From: Cyanobacteria bacterium FACHB-502
GTDB lineage: Bacteria; Cyanobacteriota; Cyanobacteriia; Elainellales; Elainellaceae
DNA: 64,000 nucleotides
Assembly (NCBI GenBank): GCA_014695325.1
Contig: JACJNZ010000071.1
Span: 24,115 to 88,114, forward strand
Direction: 5' to 3'
Shown here piece after piece: positions 56,822 to 64,000 of this stretch. The notes beneath the pieces were generated by a model, which made no database searches, was not told where the DNA came from, and saw only the letters and a program-made list of their open reading frames with translations. Positions within the stretch are counted from its first letter, which is position 1; the number at the start of each line of letters is the position of its first letter. A program made the position numbers and the translations under genes.

Positions 56822-58492
56822 TCAACCTCCCACAATTTCTCCGGCTTCCTGCAAAATCTGCCCTAAATGCTCCTGGCTTTTAAAGCTTTCGGCATAGAGC
56901 TTGTAGACGTTTTCGGTTCCAGAGGGGCGGGCAGCAAACCAGCCATTGTCGGTAACGACTTTGAGACCGCCGATCGCAGCTCCGTTGCCGGGAGCGTTGG
57001 TGAGTTTAGCGACGATCGGTTCGCCTGCCAGCGTGTCTGCTTTGACGTCGTTGGGAGAGAGTTTGCTGAGGCGGGCTTTTTGCTCTGGGGTGGCGGGGGA
57101 GTCGATGCGGGTATAGTAGGCGTTGCCCAAGCGCGAGGTGAGGTCTTGATAGTGCTGTCCGGGATCTCTTCCGGTTTTGGCGGTAATTTCGGCAGCGAGC
57201 AGATCCATAATGATGCCGTCTTTGTCGGTCGTCCACACTGTGCCGTCTTTCCGCAAGAAGGAGGCTCCGGCACTTTCTTCACCACCGAAACCAAAGGAGC
57301 CATCAAGCAAGCCAGACACAAACCACTTAAAGCCAACGGGCACTTCGCAGACCTGCCGTCCAATTTCTTTTGCCACCCGATCGATCATGCTGCTGCTGAC
57401 CAGAGTTTTGCCGATCGCGCTATTTGCAGACCAGTTGCTGCGCTGGGTGAATAAATACCAGATGGCAACAGAGAGGAAATGGTTCGGGTTCATTAAGCCC
57501 ACACTGCGGGTGACAATGCCGTGGCGATCGGAGTCGGTGTCATTGCCAAAGGCGATGTCGTAGTCATCTTTGAGCTTCACCAGGCTTGCCATTGCATAGG
57601 GCGAGGAACAGTCCATGCGGATCTTGCCGTCCCAGTCGAGCGTCATGAAGCGAAAGGTGGGATCGACGTTGGGATTAACGACCGTAATATCTAAGCCATA
57701 GCGATCGGCGATCGGCTCCCAGTAGGCAACGTTTGATCCGCCCAAGGGGTCTGCCCCAATGCGAATGCCAGACGATCGAATCGCTTCCAGATCCACAATA
57801 TTTTCCAGGTCAGCCACATAAGGCGTAATGTAGTCGAAAGCGTGGGTCGTACTGGCTTGCAGAGCAGCTTCGTATGCCATGCGCTGCACATCGCGATTCT
57901 GGGTTGCCAGCAGTTCATTTGCCCGATTTTGAATCCATTTTGTGGCTTCTGGCTCGGCCGGGCCTCCGGTAGGCGGGTTGTACTTAAAGCCTCCGTCGGT
58001 GGGCGGGTTGTGGGAAGGGGTAATGATGATGCCGTCTGAGAGTCCAGTGTTTTTGCCCTGACTATTTTTGCCTTTGTTATAGTTCAGGATGGCGTGAGAG
58101 ACGACGGGCGTGGGCGTAAACTGAGCATTGCCTTCGCCTGCTGCAATCAGCACTTCAACCCCATGAGCTGCCAGCACTTCGAGCGCAGTTTTCTGAGCCG
58201 GAGCCGAGAGCGCGTGGGTATCCATGCCCATATAGAGCGGACCATCGATGCCCTGCTGCTTCCGATACTCCACAACTGCCTGCGACACTGCCAGAATATG
58301 GGCTTCGTTGAATGTGCCGTTTGCGGCTGTACCCCGATGTCCTGATGTTCCGAAGCTGACCTGCTGAAGCGGATTGCCTGCGTCCGGCTGGACGGTGTAA
58401 TACTGGCTTAGCAATTGCTCAACATCCATCACCTTATCGGGAGGAACTGGCTGTCCGGCAAGGGGGCTGTTTTTAGCGTCCACAGTTTGCAT
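56822..58492 (-). CDS. pgm: Alpha-D-glucose-specific phosphoglucomutase
   Basis: 556 residues from the ATG at 58492 (the frame reaches a TTG at 58510). It interconverts glucose 1-phosphate and glucose 6-phosphate for glycogen and sucrose metabolism. The start region has [14 protein letters not shown]; the phosphoserine lies in [12 protein letters not shown] (about 157), the metal loop is [13 protein letters not shown] (about 318), the sugar loop [10 protein letters not shown], and the phosphate site [10 protein letters not shown]. It matches the bacterial Pgm subfamily of about 545 residues. Confidence 0.95.
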   Translation of the reverse strand: MQTVDAKNSPLAGQPVPPDKVMDVEQLLSQYYTVQPDAGNPLQQVSFGTSGHRGTAANGTFNEAHILAVSQAVVEYRKQQGIDGPLYMGMDTHALSAPAQKTALEVLAAHGVEVLIAAGEGNAQFTPTPVVSHAILNYNKGKNSQGKNTGLSDGIIITPSHNPPTDGGFKYNPPTGGPAEPEATKWIQNRANELLATQNRDVQRMAYEAALQASTTHAFDYITPYVADLENIVDLEAIRSSGIRIGADPLGGSNVAYWEPIADRYGLDITVVNPNVDPTFRFMTLDWDGKIRMDCSSPYAMASLVKLKDDYDIAFGNDTDSDRHGIVTRSVGLMNPNHFLSVAIWYLFTQRSNWSANSAIGKTLVSSSMIDRVAKEIGRQVCEVPVGFKWFVSGLLDGSFGFGGEESAGASFLRKDGTVWTTDKDGIIMDLLAAEITAKTGRDPGQHYQDLTSRLGNAYYTRIDSPATPEQKARLSKLSPNDVKADTLAGEPIVAKLTNAPGNGAAIGGLKVVTDNGWFAARPSGTENVYKLYAESFKSQEHLGQILQEAGEIVGG

Positions 58493-58651
58493 GGCTTTTT
58501 TTCCCGTCAACGTTTCTCAAGACCAGAATAGCCTGAAACAACCGTCGCGCAAGTCATCCTGTCCAACTTGGGATATAAGCAGATGGGGAGATGTTGGGCG
58601 AGAAAAAATTTGCTTTGCTGATAGATAAGCAGATGAATGAGGCTAACTGTA

Positions 58652-58885
58652 ATGAGAGAAGCACCTGTTGCCCCCGATCGCCAGACGAACCGGATTCGGC
58701 GCAAGGATTTAATATCAAGTTTGACGATTGGTGTGTTGGTCGGTTCGGTTCTATGGCTACCGATTGGCTGGTTTGCTCACCAATTTTATAATCGCCAACG
58801 AGTTGCTCAGGTGATTCTCTGTCGGCAACAGCGATTTGGCACGACCGAAGCCGAGCTAAGCCAAATTTGCGGAACACCCTATTAA
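58652..58885 (+). CDS. Small single-span membrane protein
   Basis: 77 residues from the ATG at 58652 with GAGG nine bases upstream. One membrane segment (LISSLTIGVLVGSVLWLPIG) follows a basic N-terminus (DRQTNRIRRKD), and the C-terminal part has two cysteines. No family is recognised. The stop lies inside a 13-bp tandem repeat. Confidence 0.6.
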   Translation: MREAPVAPDRQTNRIRRKDLISSLTIGVLVGSVLWLPIGWFAHQFYNRQRVAQVILCRQQRFGTTEAELSQICGTPY

Positions 58886-58919
58886 GGCACAGAATTAAGA
58901 CACAGAGTTAAGGCACCCA
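58881..58919. repeat. 13-bp tandem repeat, three copies
   Basis: Units near ATTAAGGCACAGA, three in a row, beginning in the stop codon of the preceding small gene. Confidence 0.85.
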
Positions 58920-59247
58920 TCAAAAGGCTTTGCTGCCAGATGATTGAGATGAGAGATACAGGGGCAACTGCCCTTTATTGCTTGGTTTTAATCCTATTTG
59001 GTTTTAATCCGTGCTGTCACCTTGAAGCAGTAGCCGCTAAACAATAGCTGCTAAACAATAGCCGTTGAACAATAGCCACTGACCAGTAGCCGTTGAACAG
59101 TAGCCGCAAATCTTGCCAGCTGCCCTTCGATGAGGAGACAGCAACAGATAACAGCTATATTTGTTGCTAATGATTTGTAATTCTCAGGTGATCTAGTGGA
59201 TGATAGCTTCTACTTTCCGTTTGGAGTAATGCTATCAGGAGTAGCCT
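58886..59247. other. 362-bp region upstream of the fluoride channels
   Basis: Contains the 14-bp array at 59028 and the leader of the fluC pair. A fluoride riboswitch would be expected in this leader in some bacteria, but only a poor partial match is seen (59193-59215). Confidence 0.55.
59028..59111. repeat. 14-bp tandem repeat, six copies
   Basis: Six units of exactly 14 bp, consensus near CAATAGCCGTTGAA, lie about 140 bp upstream of fluC1. Confidence 0.9.
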
Positions 59248-59742
59248 ATGATCACTGGCTCGATGCTCTCATCAGGAGAGCTTTCCGTCGCTTTATTATT
59301 TAATTTATTGAGTTCTGCTAATTTTAGTCTTGCAAATCAAAATTATTTCAATCTCGGTGCACCTGTTGCAGTGAGTTTGGGTGCAGTTCTAGGTGCGCTA
59401 AGCCGCTATTATCTAACGATTTTATTCAGTCAACGTCTGGGAACGCACTTTCCATTTGGTACATTCTTTATTAACCTTTCTGGTTCGCTGCTAGTGGGGT
59501 TTTTGGCAACCCTGGCGATCGATCAAGTCACTTTGTCCCCAGAATTACAGCTTTTAATGATAACTGGATTTCTGGGTTCCTACACCACGTTTTCGACCTA
59601 CGCACTTGATACTTCTGTGCTGTTACAGAACAAAGAACGTAAGAAAGCTCTGTTCTACTGGCTGGGCAGCTCAATCGTGGGAGGAGTGTGTCTGGAAATT
59701 GGCATGATGATCGCCCATTCGCTGCATCGGGGAGGTCACTAG
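59248..59742 (+). CDS. crcB: Fluoride channel subunit FluC/CrcB, first of pair
   Basis: 164 residues; the ATG at 59248 has AGGAG six bases upstream. Four membrane segments with GAVLGALSRYYL, the conserved FPFGTFFINLSGSLLVGF and GFLGSYTTFSTYALD are typical of FluC. It exports fluoride as a dual-topology dimer. An N-terminal extension of about 45 hydrophobic residues precedes the usual start. It is followed one base later by a second fluC, so the pair may form an antiparallel heterodimer. Confidence 0.93.
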   Translation: MITGSMLSSGELSVALLFNLLSSANFSLANQNYFNLGAPVAVSLGAVLGALSRYYLTILFSQRLGTHFPFGTFFINLSGSLLVGFLATLAIDQVTLSPELQLLMITGFLGSYTTFSTYALDTSVLLQNKERKKALFYWLGSSIVGGVCLEIGMMIAHSLHRGGH

Positions 59743-59743
59743 A

Positions 59744-60193
59744 ATGGGCTGGTTGCGGAGACGAGAACAAACGGGGCGATCGATTTTGCGGTCTCCTGAA
59801 GGTCGCTTGCGTATTCCAATTGCAGTTGGATTGGGAGCGATTGTTGGGGCGTTGAGTCGCTACTATCTTTCGCTTGGCATCAATCAAGGGTTGGGGATAA
59901 ATTTTCCGATCGCAACGCTTTTTATTAATCTTTCCGGTGCGTTTGTTATGGGCTTCTTCACCAGCATAGCAGTCGCACGAAATATCATTTCGCCGGATGT
60001 ACGCCTTATTGTTGCCGTTGGTTTTTTGGGGTCATATACCACTTTCTCAACTTATATTCTGGATATAGAAAAGCTAGTGGTGGTAGGAAACTGGCAGTTT
60101 GCTTTTCTTTACTGGGTGAGCAGTACTTTGCTAGGTTTGTTGAGCTTGGAATTAGGATGTTTTCTAGCAAGAAGAGTTCTATCGGTTTTCTGA
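59744..60193 (+). CDS. crcB: Fluoride channel subunit FluC/CrcB, second of pair
   Basis: 149 residues. It has the same motifs as its neighbour (GAIVGALSRYYLS; FPIATLFINLSGAFVMGFF; GFLGSYTTFSTYILD) and four membrane segments. The N-terminal 20 residues are basic (WLRRREQTGRSILRS), whereas the first subunit starts hydrophobic, which fits opposite topologies. Begins one base after the first subunit's stop. Confidence 0.93.
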   Translation: MGWLRRREQTGRSILRSPEGRLRIPIAVGLGAIVGALSRYYLSLGINQGLGINFPIATLFINLSGAFVMGFFTSIAVARNIISPDVRLIVAVGFLGSYTTFSTYILDIEKLVVVGNWQFAFLYWVSSTLLGLLSLELGCFLARRVLSVF

Positions 60194-60506
60194 ACCTAAA
60201 ACTACTTAAGCATTGCTTATAAAAAAAAGAAAATTAGCACAGAGCAGAATCGCTAATTCTGAAATTATTCAGTTTTATGCTCTTCAGTTATAAATTAGAT
60301 TTCATCGATATGTGGAACTGTTCTTCCTATTCAACTTCTCCTTCTTATTTCCGATTCGGTCTAGTTAACAGATAGGGGTGATGATGTCGATCGATAAATT
60401 AATATCTCATCAGTAATCATCTCATTAGTAATCAAAAAACCCTCCTACCAAGAAAGTAAGAGGGTTTCATCAATCAAGTGATGCTCATCAACGATCGCGA
60501 TAAACG
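60194..60506. other. 313-bp convergent region
   Basis: Convergent gap after fluC2. It contains the terminator at 60434 serving the minus-strand BON gene; no gene or other site is seen. Confidence 0.5.
60434..60467 (-). terminator. Rho-independent terminator of the BON gene
   Basis: On the minus strand AAACCCTC pairs with GAGGGTTT around a 15-base loop, then TTTTTT. Confidence 0.8.
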
Positions 60507-61022
60507 CTAGTTTGAATCAGTATTGGTATGAGTATCAATTGTCTCGCTTGCATCGGGTGCAGCTGCTCCTGGCTCCGCGGCAGACTTCAAGTTTGCATCA
60601 ACGACAACTGCCTGAACACCTTTAATTTCTCTGGTCAGTGGCTCAATTTTGTCGAACTGTTCTTGATCGACCACGGTTCCCGCCACGGTGACGACTCCAT
60701 CTTTCGCCTCGACAGTCACTTCAGCCGCAGGCAGATTTGCCTCCAGTTTTGAGCGCACTTGGCTGGCAAGGTCAGTATCCGCTTTCACCGCGTCACCGCC
60801 ATCTACATTGTTGCGTTGTTCTCGCGCTTGAATGTCAGCATTAAGCTGTCGGCGGCGTAGTTCAGAAGTTGCATCACCCTGGTTATCTTCCGCAGTCTGC
60901 TTGGTTAGATCGCCTTCAGGCTGAGCAGCATCGGGGGCACTCGAAGTGGTTCTGGCTGTGCTACAGGCAACTGCACCCAGCATGAGAAAGCTCGCCAGGA
61001 GCGTTGAAGTGAGTTTTTTCAT
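60507..61022 (-). CDS. BON-domain lipoprotein
   Basis: 171 residues from the ATG at 61022. A signal peptide with lipobox (LASFLMLGAVAC) is followed by a charged disordered linker and one BON domain (about 85-150; DLASQVRSKLEANLPAAEVT, then GVVTVAGTVVDQEQFDKIE). BON domains bind phospholipid or envelope components and are found in osmotic-stress proteins such as OsmY. It follows the DUF2382 protein gene on the same strand, about 110 bp apart. Confidence 0.9.
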   Translation of the reverse strand: MKKLTSTLLASFLMLGAVACSTARTTSSAPDAAQPEGDLTKQTAEDNQGDATSELRRRQLNADIQAREQRNNVDGGDAVKADTDLASQVRSKLEANLPAAEVTVEAKDGVVTVAGTVVDQEQFDKIEPLTREIKGVQAVVVDANLKSAAEPGAAAPDASETIDTHTNTDSN

Positions 61023-61128
61023 GATATTGCAAGTTGAAGTTTGAAAGGGTTGACAAAGAATAGAAAATTCAAGCCTGAAGCAAACCAAAGCAAGGGATTC
61101 ACTTTCGCTCCAGGTTTGAACTCAGACA

Positions 61129-62169
61129 TTAGAAGCGATCGCCCTTGATGATCGGATTGCCGTTTACATCCACATCGAGTTCTTCGCGGCGGAGCGTTTC
61201 TTCAGCCTTCACCATTTCGTGATCGACTGCTTTGTGCAGATGAACTTCTTCCCGCACAATCGTTTCTTTGCGAATGTCGGGCGTTTCTTCGTACACTTCT
61301 ACCCGTAAAACTTCGCCCTCCTGGAAGTTTGCCGTACCCGGAGCGACAGCCTTACCAATCTCGTCAGAAGCAATGCGCTCAACGACGACACGTTCTTTTT
61401 CGATCGGTACAGTAACTCTCGTCGTCTCGGTTTCAACCTGCTTGCTGATCGTGACTTCACCTGCTTTGCGGCGCGTTTTATCAACCCGCAGCCGTTCTTC
61501 GTATAGCCGGATTGCTTCTGTGTCTGCTACATCCCGGTGCGGAGCACGATCGATAGTTTCCGATGTTGCAGGCCGGACAGCGGCAACAGACGCTGCATTT
61601 GTTTCAACAGGCTGCGCCACTGCGCCGGGGATATCATAAATTCCCCAGCCCTCAATCCCACGATGCGAAAGAATGGCTTCGGCGCGAGTGAGGTCGGTAT
61701 CGTTGCCTTCTACCATGACTAAATATTCGCCGCGAGTTACGCGATCGTGGTAGCCTCTAGCATGTTCTTCGGGAATGCCCAGCCCAACCAGTGCGCCCAA
61801 TAATCCACCTGCTAGAGAGCCGATCGCAGTTCCCGACAGTGCTGTTGCCAATACCGTTGCGCCCGCACCTGCCAGCATTACAGGTCCAATGCCGGGAATT
61901 GCCAGAACGCCTAGCCCGACGAGCAGTCCCGTGAGTCCACCCAATGCACCACCACTGACTGCGCCTGCTTTCGCTCCGTCGTCTGCTTTGTTACCCACCC
62001 GATCGCTCGTCTCAACGCCTGCAATGCGATCGTGATGCTGTGTATCCTTGGCAACGACAGATACTTTGTCCATCGGAAAGCCGCTGTCTCTCAATTCAGT
62101 CAGTGCGCGTTCTGCGGCAGCGTGATTAGGAAAAGTGCCGACTGCCCGCCGAATTCGGTTTGATTGCAT
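61129..62169 (-). CDS. General-stress-type protein with DUF2382 domain
   Basis: 346 residues; AAGGGG precedes the ATG at 62169. The N-terminal domain (RRAVGTFPNHAAAERALTEL, then FPMDKVSVVAKD) matches the YflT/GSP17M fold. A glycine-rich hydrophobic hairpin (about 70-135) resembles a membrane-inserting segment. The C-terminal DUF2382 region (IRLYEERLRVDKTRRKAGEV, then ETETTRVTVPIEKERVVVER) is a PRC-barrel-associated stress module. Likely desiccation, osmotic or oxidative-stress induced; regulation is not visible. Confidence 0.9.
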   Translation of the reverse strand: MQSNRIRRAVGTFPNHAAAERALTELRDSGFPMDKVSVVAKDTQHHDRIAGVETSDRVGNKADDGAKAGAVSGGALGGLTGLLVGLGVLAIPGIGPVMLAGAGATVLATALSGTAIGSLAGGLLGALVGLGIPEEHARGYHDRVTRGEYLVMVEGNDTDLTRAEAILSHRGIEGWGIYDIPGAVAQPVETNAASVAAVRPATSETIDRAPHRDVADTEAIRLYEERLRVDKTRRKAGEVTISKQVETETTRVTVPIEKERVVVERIASDEIGKAVAPGTANFQEGEVLRVEVYEETPDIRKETIVREEVHLHKAVDHEMVKAEETLRREELDVDVNGNPIIKGDRF

Positions 62170-62721
62170 TAACTACCCCTTAATTTAAGTAAAACTGCAT
62201 TCTCCACTTAATATTGCGTGTTCAAATTAATGATTGTGCTGACCTAAAGGCAGAACCGTTTATTGTCGATCGATAGATCTGTTTTTAAGCGCGTTGCTCC
62301 CCTGAAAAGCAATGCTACTGTTTGATCAAGGGGTTTGAACGCACTCGATCGCGGCAGGATTTCAGGATTTAATTAAGGTTTAATTTGTGTTGTGCGATTA
62401 GCTGTGATTAGCTGTACTGAGCTATTCCTATGGCTTACCAGTAATACACTCACCAGCAATACAATGATCTGCACACTCTCTGCACAATTAATGGTCTGCA
62501 CAATAAACCGCCAGATGTTAACCTAGCGGCTGAGTATGGGAAACACATTTAAGTTTGAGGGCAGTTTAAAACGATGTTTGAAAAGTGTTTACTGTCCTAA
62601 ATTGCTCCCTGAGTGACTCAACTTTAGGGAACTCTAAAAGCCAGGATAATCGGCTCAGTTCTTCCCCGAATGAGGGACTAGAGGGCAATTTAGGTTGCAA
62701 TCACGACTTCTCAACCATCCT
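62170..62721. other. 552-bp non-coding region with repeats
   Basis: Contains short duplications (GATTAGCTGTGATTAGCTG; ACCAGTAATAC and ACCAGCAATAC; TCTGCACA three times) and, at about 62545-62725, remnants of the dispersed repeat (GAGGGCAATTTAGG; ACTTCTCAACCATCCTCTA). No gene is seen. Confidence 0.55.
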
Positions 62722-63162
62722 CTAGGAATTTGCCTCGCCTAAAACCTGCTGCTTAATTCGATCGATCTGCTGTGAAAGTTCACGTCGCTTACTCCCGGTC
62801 AGCAAATAGCGATTGATGAACCAGACGCAATAAGCTAAACCGATTAGCTCAAGGAACGACTGACCAAACAAAATTGCGTTGATTGCGCCAAGGACTGCTC
62901 CCACCAATTTAAGAGCAATCAAAGCGATAAATAGCCAGCCTAAAGCAATAAACACCGATCGATATCGCTGAAAAAGCTGGATGGTGTAAGCCGGTAGATT
63001 AGCCATAATGTCAGCCGCCGTTTTAGCAAACTGTCGCCCTGCTTCAGCCGCCGATGACATTTGAGGTTCGATCGCTAAAGTTTCAGAATCGTTATCGGCC
63101 TGAATCGTAACTATTTCTGCTTTTGGCTCGCTCAATTCGTTTGTTGCAAATTGCATTTCCAT
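62722..63162 (-). CDS. CAAD/CURT1-type thylakoid membrane protein
   Basis: 146 residues from the ATG at 63162 with GGAG upstream. A disordered acidic N-terminus is followed by an amphipathic helix (LPAYTIQLFQRYRSVF), two close membrane segments (FIALGWLFIALIALKLVGAV and FLELIGLAYCVWFINRYLL) and a C-terminal amphipathic helix (RRELSQQIDRIKQQVLG). This is the CAAD domain, also found fused to aminoacyl-tRNA synthetases and in CURT1 proteins, which bend thylakoid membranes. A freestanding CurT-like role is the simplest reading. Confidence 0.88.
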   Translation of the reverse strand: MEMQFATNELSEPKAEIVTIQADNDSETLAIEPQMSSAAEAGRQFAKTAADIMANLPAYTIQLFQRYRSVFIALGWLFIALIALKLVGAVLGAINAILFGQSFLELIGLAYCVWFINRYLLTGSKRRELSQQIDRIKQQVLGEANS

Positions 63163-63873
63163 TTTCGACTCCTTAAACTGCAAGCGGGTTTAGTGTAGAA
63201 AATTACTGGAGGATACGTGGACGCTGCCAGTTTGCTAATATCATCGGCAATTCATGTGGCTGACATGGTGCGTTGACAGCCCAGGCTAATGCTCTAGGTC
63301 ACGTTCTTTTAAGCCGTGATGCTCCTTACTCCTTCGACTCTATTTCATCTGGCATTCGCTTCTAACCCCAGCTTAACTTAAGTAAGTTTTGCTTTCTACT
63401 TTAGATAGTGCAGGACAGATTCTGTTGAGGCATGGATCTCTAGACAGAGCTTTAGGGGAAAAACTCAAAGAACAACTCAGGAATATTTCAGCAAGGAAAA
63501 AGAAACAGGTAGACCGCTTCAGCGTTCAGGAAGCCTACTATTTCTGTATAAAGGCTTTGTGTCAAAGGGGTACTGCACGTTCTTACAAGAAAGTGGGTGA
63601 GAGCGTTTGCGAACTTTTCCTGCTTGTAAACTGCCCCTACAAAACGTTTCTCTATCGCCCAGTTTCTGGGAATAGACATCAGTAACTTGACTGCTTTTAC
63701 TTTAAGTCGGCGTGCAGATATAAAAGCCACTTGGCAATAAGCAACTTTCTACGGTCATCTCGCTGATAAAAGCTACTTAAGTAAGATCGTGATGTCACTT
63801 AAGAACACTTCGATCGCGAAGACGATTGTTTCTGTAGAAGCGGCTGTGACAAAAGTCCCTTGCTCGCACAGCT
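63163..63873. other. 711-bp region without a convincing gene
   Basis: A 98-codon frame at 63389-63685 (TTG start, no ribosome-binding site, no family) and an antisense frame at 63488-63730 are both doubtful. Nothing else is recognised. Confidence 0.45.
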
Positions 63874-64000
63874 TTAGGAGTTTGACTTCTCGGCTAAAAT
63901 TCTGTTTCTCAGAAACTGTCTTTTAACCACTTCATAGGCCTGCTTATAAATCTGAAAATCTGTTGGCTTCTCTACTTCAGGTATGCTTCTGATCACATAG
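63874..64000 (-). CDS. 3' end of an unrecognised gene, cut by the window edge
   Basis: The last 41 codons of a minus-strand frame end with TAA at 63874-63876. The visible C-terminus reads YVIRSIPEVEKPTDFQIYKQ and then YEVVKRQFLRNRILAEKSNS. It is charged and helical and remains open to the edge. No family can be named from this fragment. Confidence 0.55.
   Translation of the reverse strand, partial: YVIRSIPEVEKPTDFQIYKQAYEVVKRQFLRNRILAEKSNS

Noticed and set aside
63389..63685. 98-codon plus-strand frame near the right edge
   Set aside because: TTG start without ribosome-binding site and no family resemblance.

Overview
The window is chromosomal DNA from a cyanobacterium. It carries light-independent protochlorophyllide reductase genes (chlL, chlN), a SigC-type sigma factor, CAAD/CURT-type, DUF4278 and PCP_red-domain proteins, a DevBCA exporter, and many CGATCG/HIP1 octamers (for example GCGATCGC at 36032, 37463 and 40901). 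Base composition is roughly balanced and genes sit on both strands in short operons. I saw no rRNA, tRNA, CRISPR array, transposase or phage gene. The species cannot be named from this sequence.

Layout. 0-3.4 kb: devB-devC-devA exporter on the minus strand. 3.6-11.4 kb: a five-gene minus-strand cluster that reads NB-ARC NTPase, Ser/Thr kinase with TPRs, exported TPR protein, small helical protein, exported TPR-CHAT protease. This is the best candidate for an undescribed signalling or cell-fate system. 11.5-25 kb: small secreted protein, GRDP-like protein, pentapeptide-repeat protein, M1 aminopeptidase with HEAT repeats, SbmA/BacA-like ABC transporter, prolyl oligopeptidase, FHA-PBP1 fusion, RRM protein. 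25-32.4 kb: DUF697 GTPase, sigC, SWIM protein, PCP_red mini-protein, secreted PQQ-type sugar dehydrogenase, UbiA-like membrane protein. 32.5-37.3 kb: chlN, a DUF5331-like gene, chlL, then a 1.2-kb gap and a Fur-family regulator. 37.4-45 kb: GNAT, diheme cytochrome c, secA with a small partner gene, AI-2E-type permease, DUF4126 protein. 45-48.4 kb: a primase-polymerase-like gene whose 1-kb upstream region holds a perfect palindrome and three short repeats that look coding, then a DUF4278 protein. 48.5-56.7 kb: S10-type peptidase, cNMP-binding histidine kinase divergent from a response-regulator/glutaredoxin-like/flavin-reductase fusion, HPt protein, small HMA-like protein lacking metal cysteines. 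56.8-64 kb: phosphoglucomutase, paired FluC fluoride channels, BON lipoprotein, DUF2382 stress protein, CAAD protein, and the 3' end of an unrecognised gene running off the right edge.

How parts may work together. Several genes concern the envelope (DevBCA, FHA-PBP1, SecA, exported peptidases and dehydrogenase) and phospho-signalling (STK, FHA domain, HK/RR pair, HPt). The intergenic DNA is unusual: short tandem duplications of about 11-18 bp, often exactly 14 bp, recur throughout the window, and there is a diverged family of small repeats related to CTTCTCAAATCNCCTCTA. Gene starts were often moved downstream from the longest open frame to an ATG or GTG with a ribosome-binding site; this is stated in each entry.
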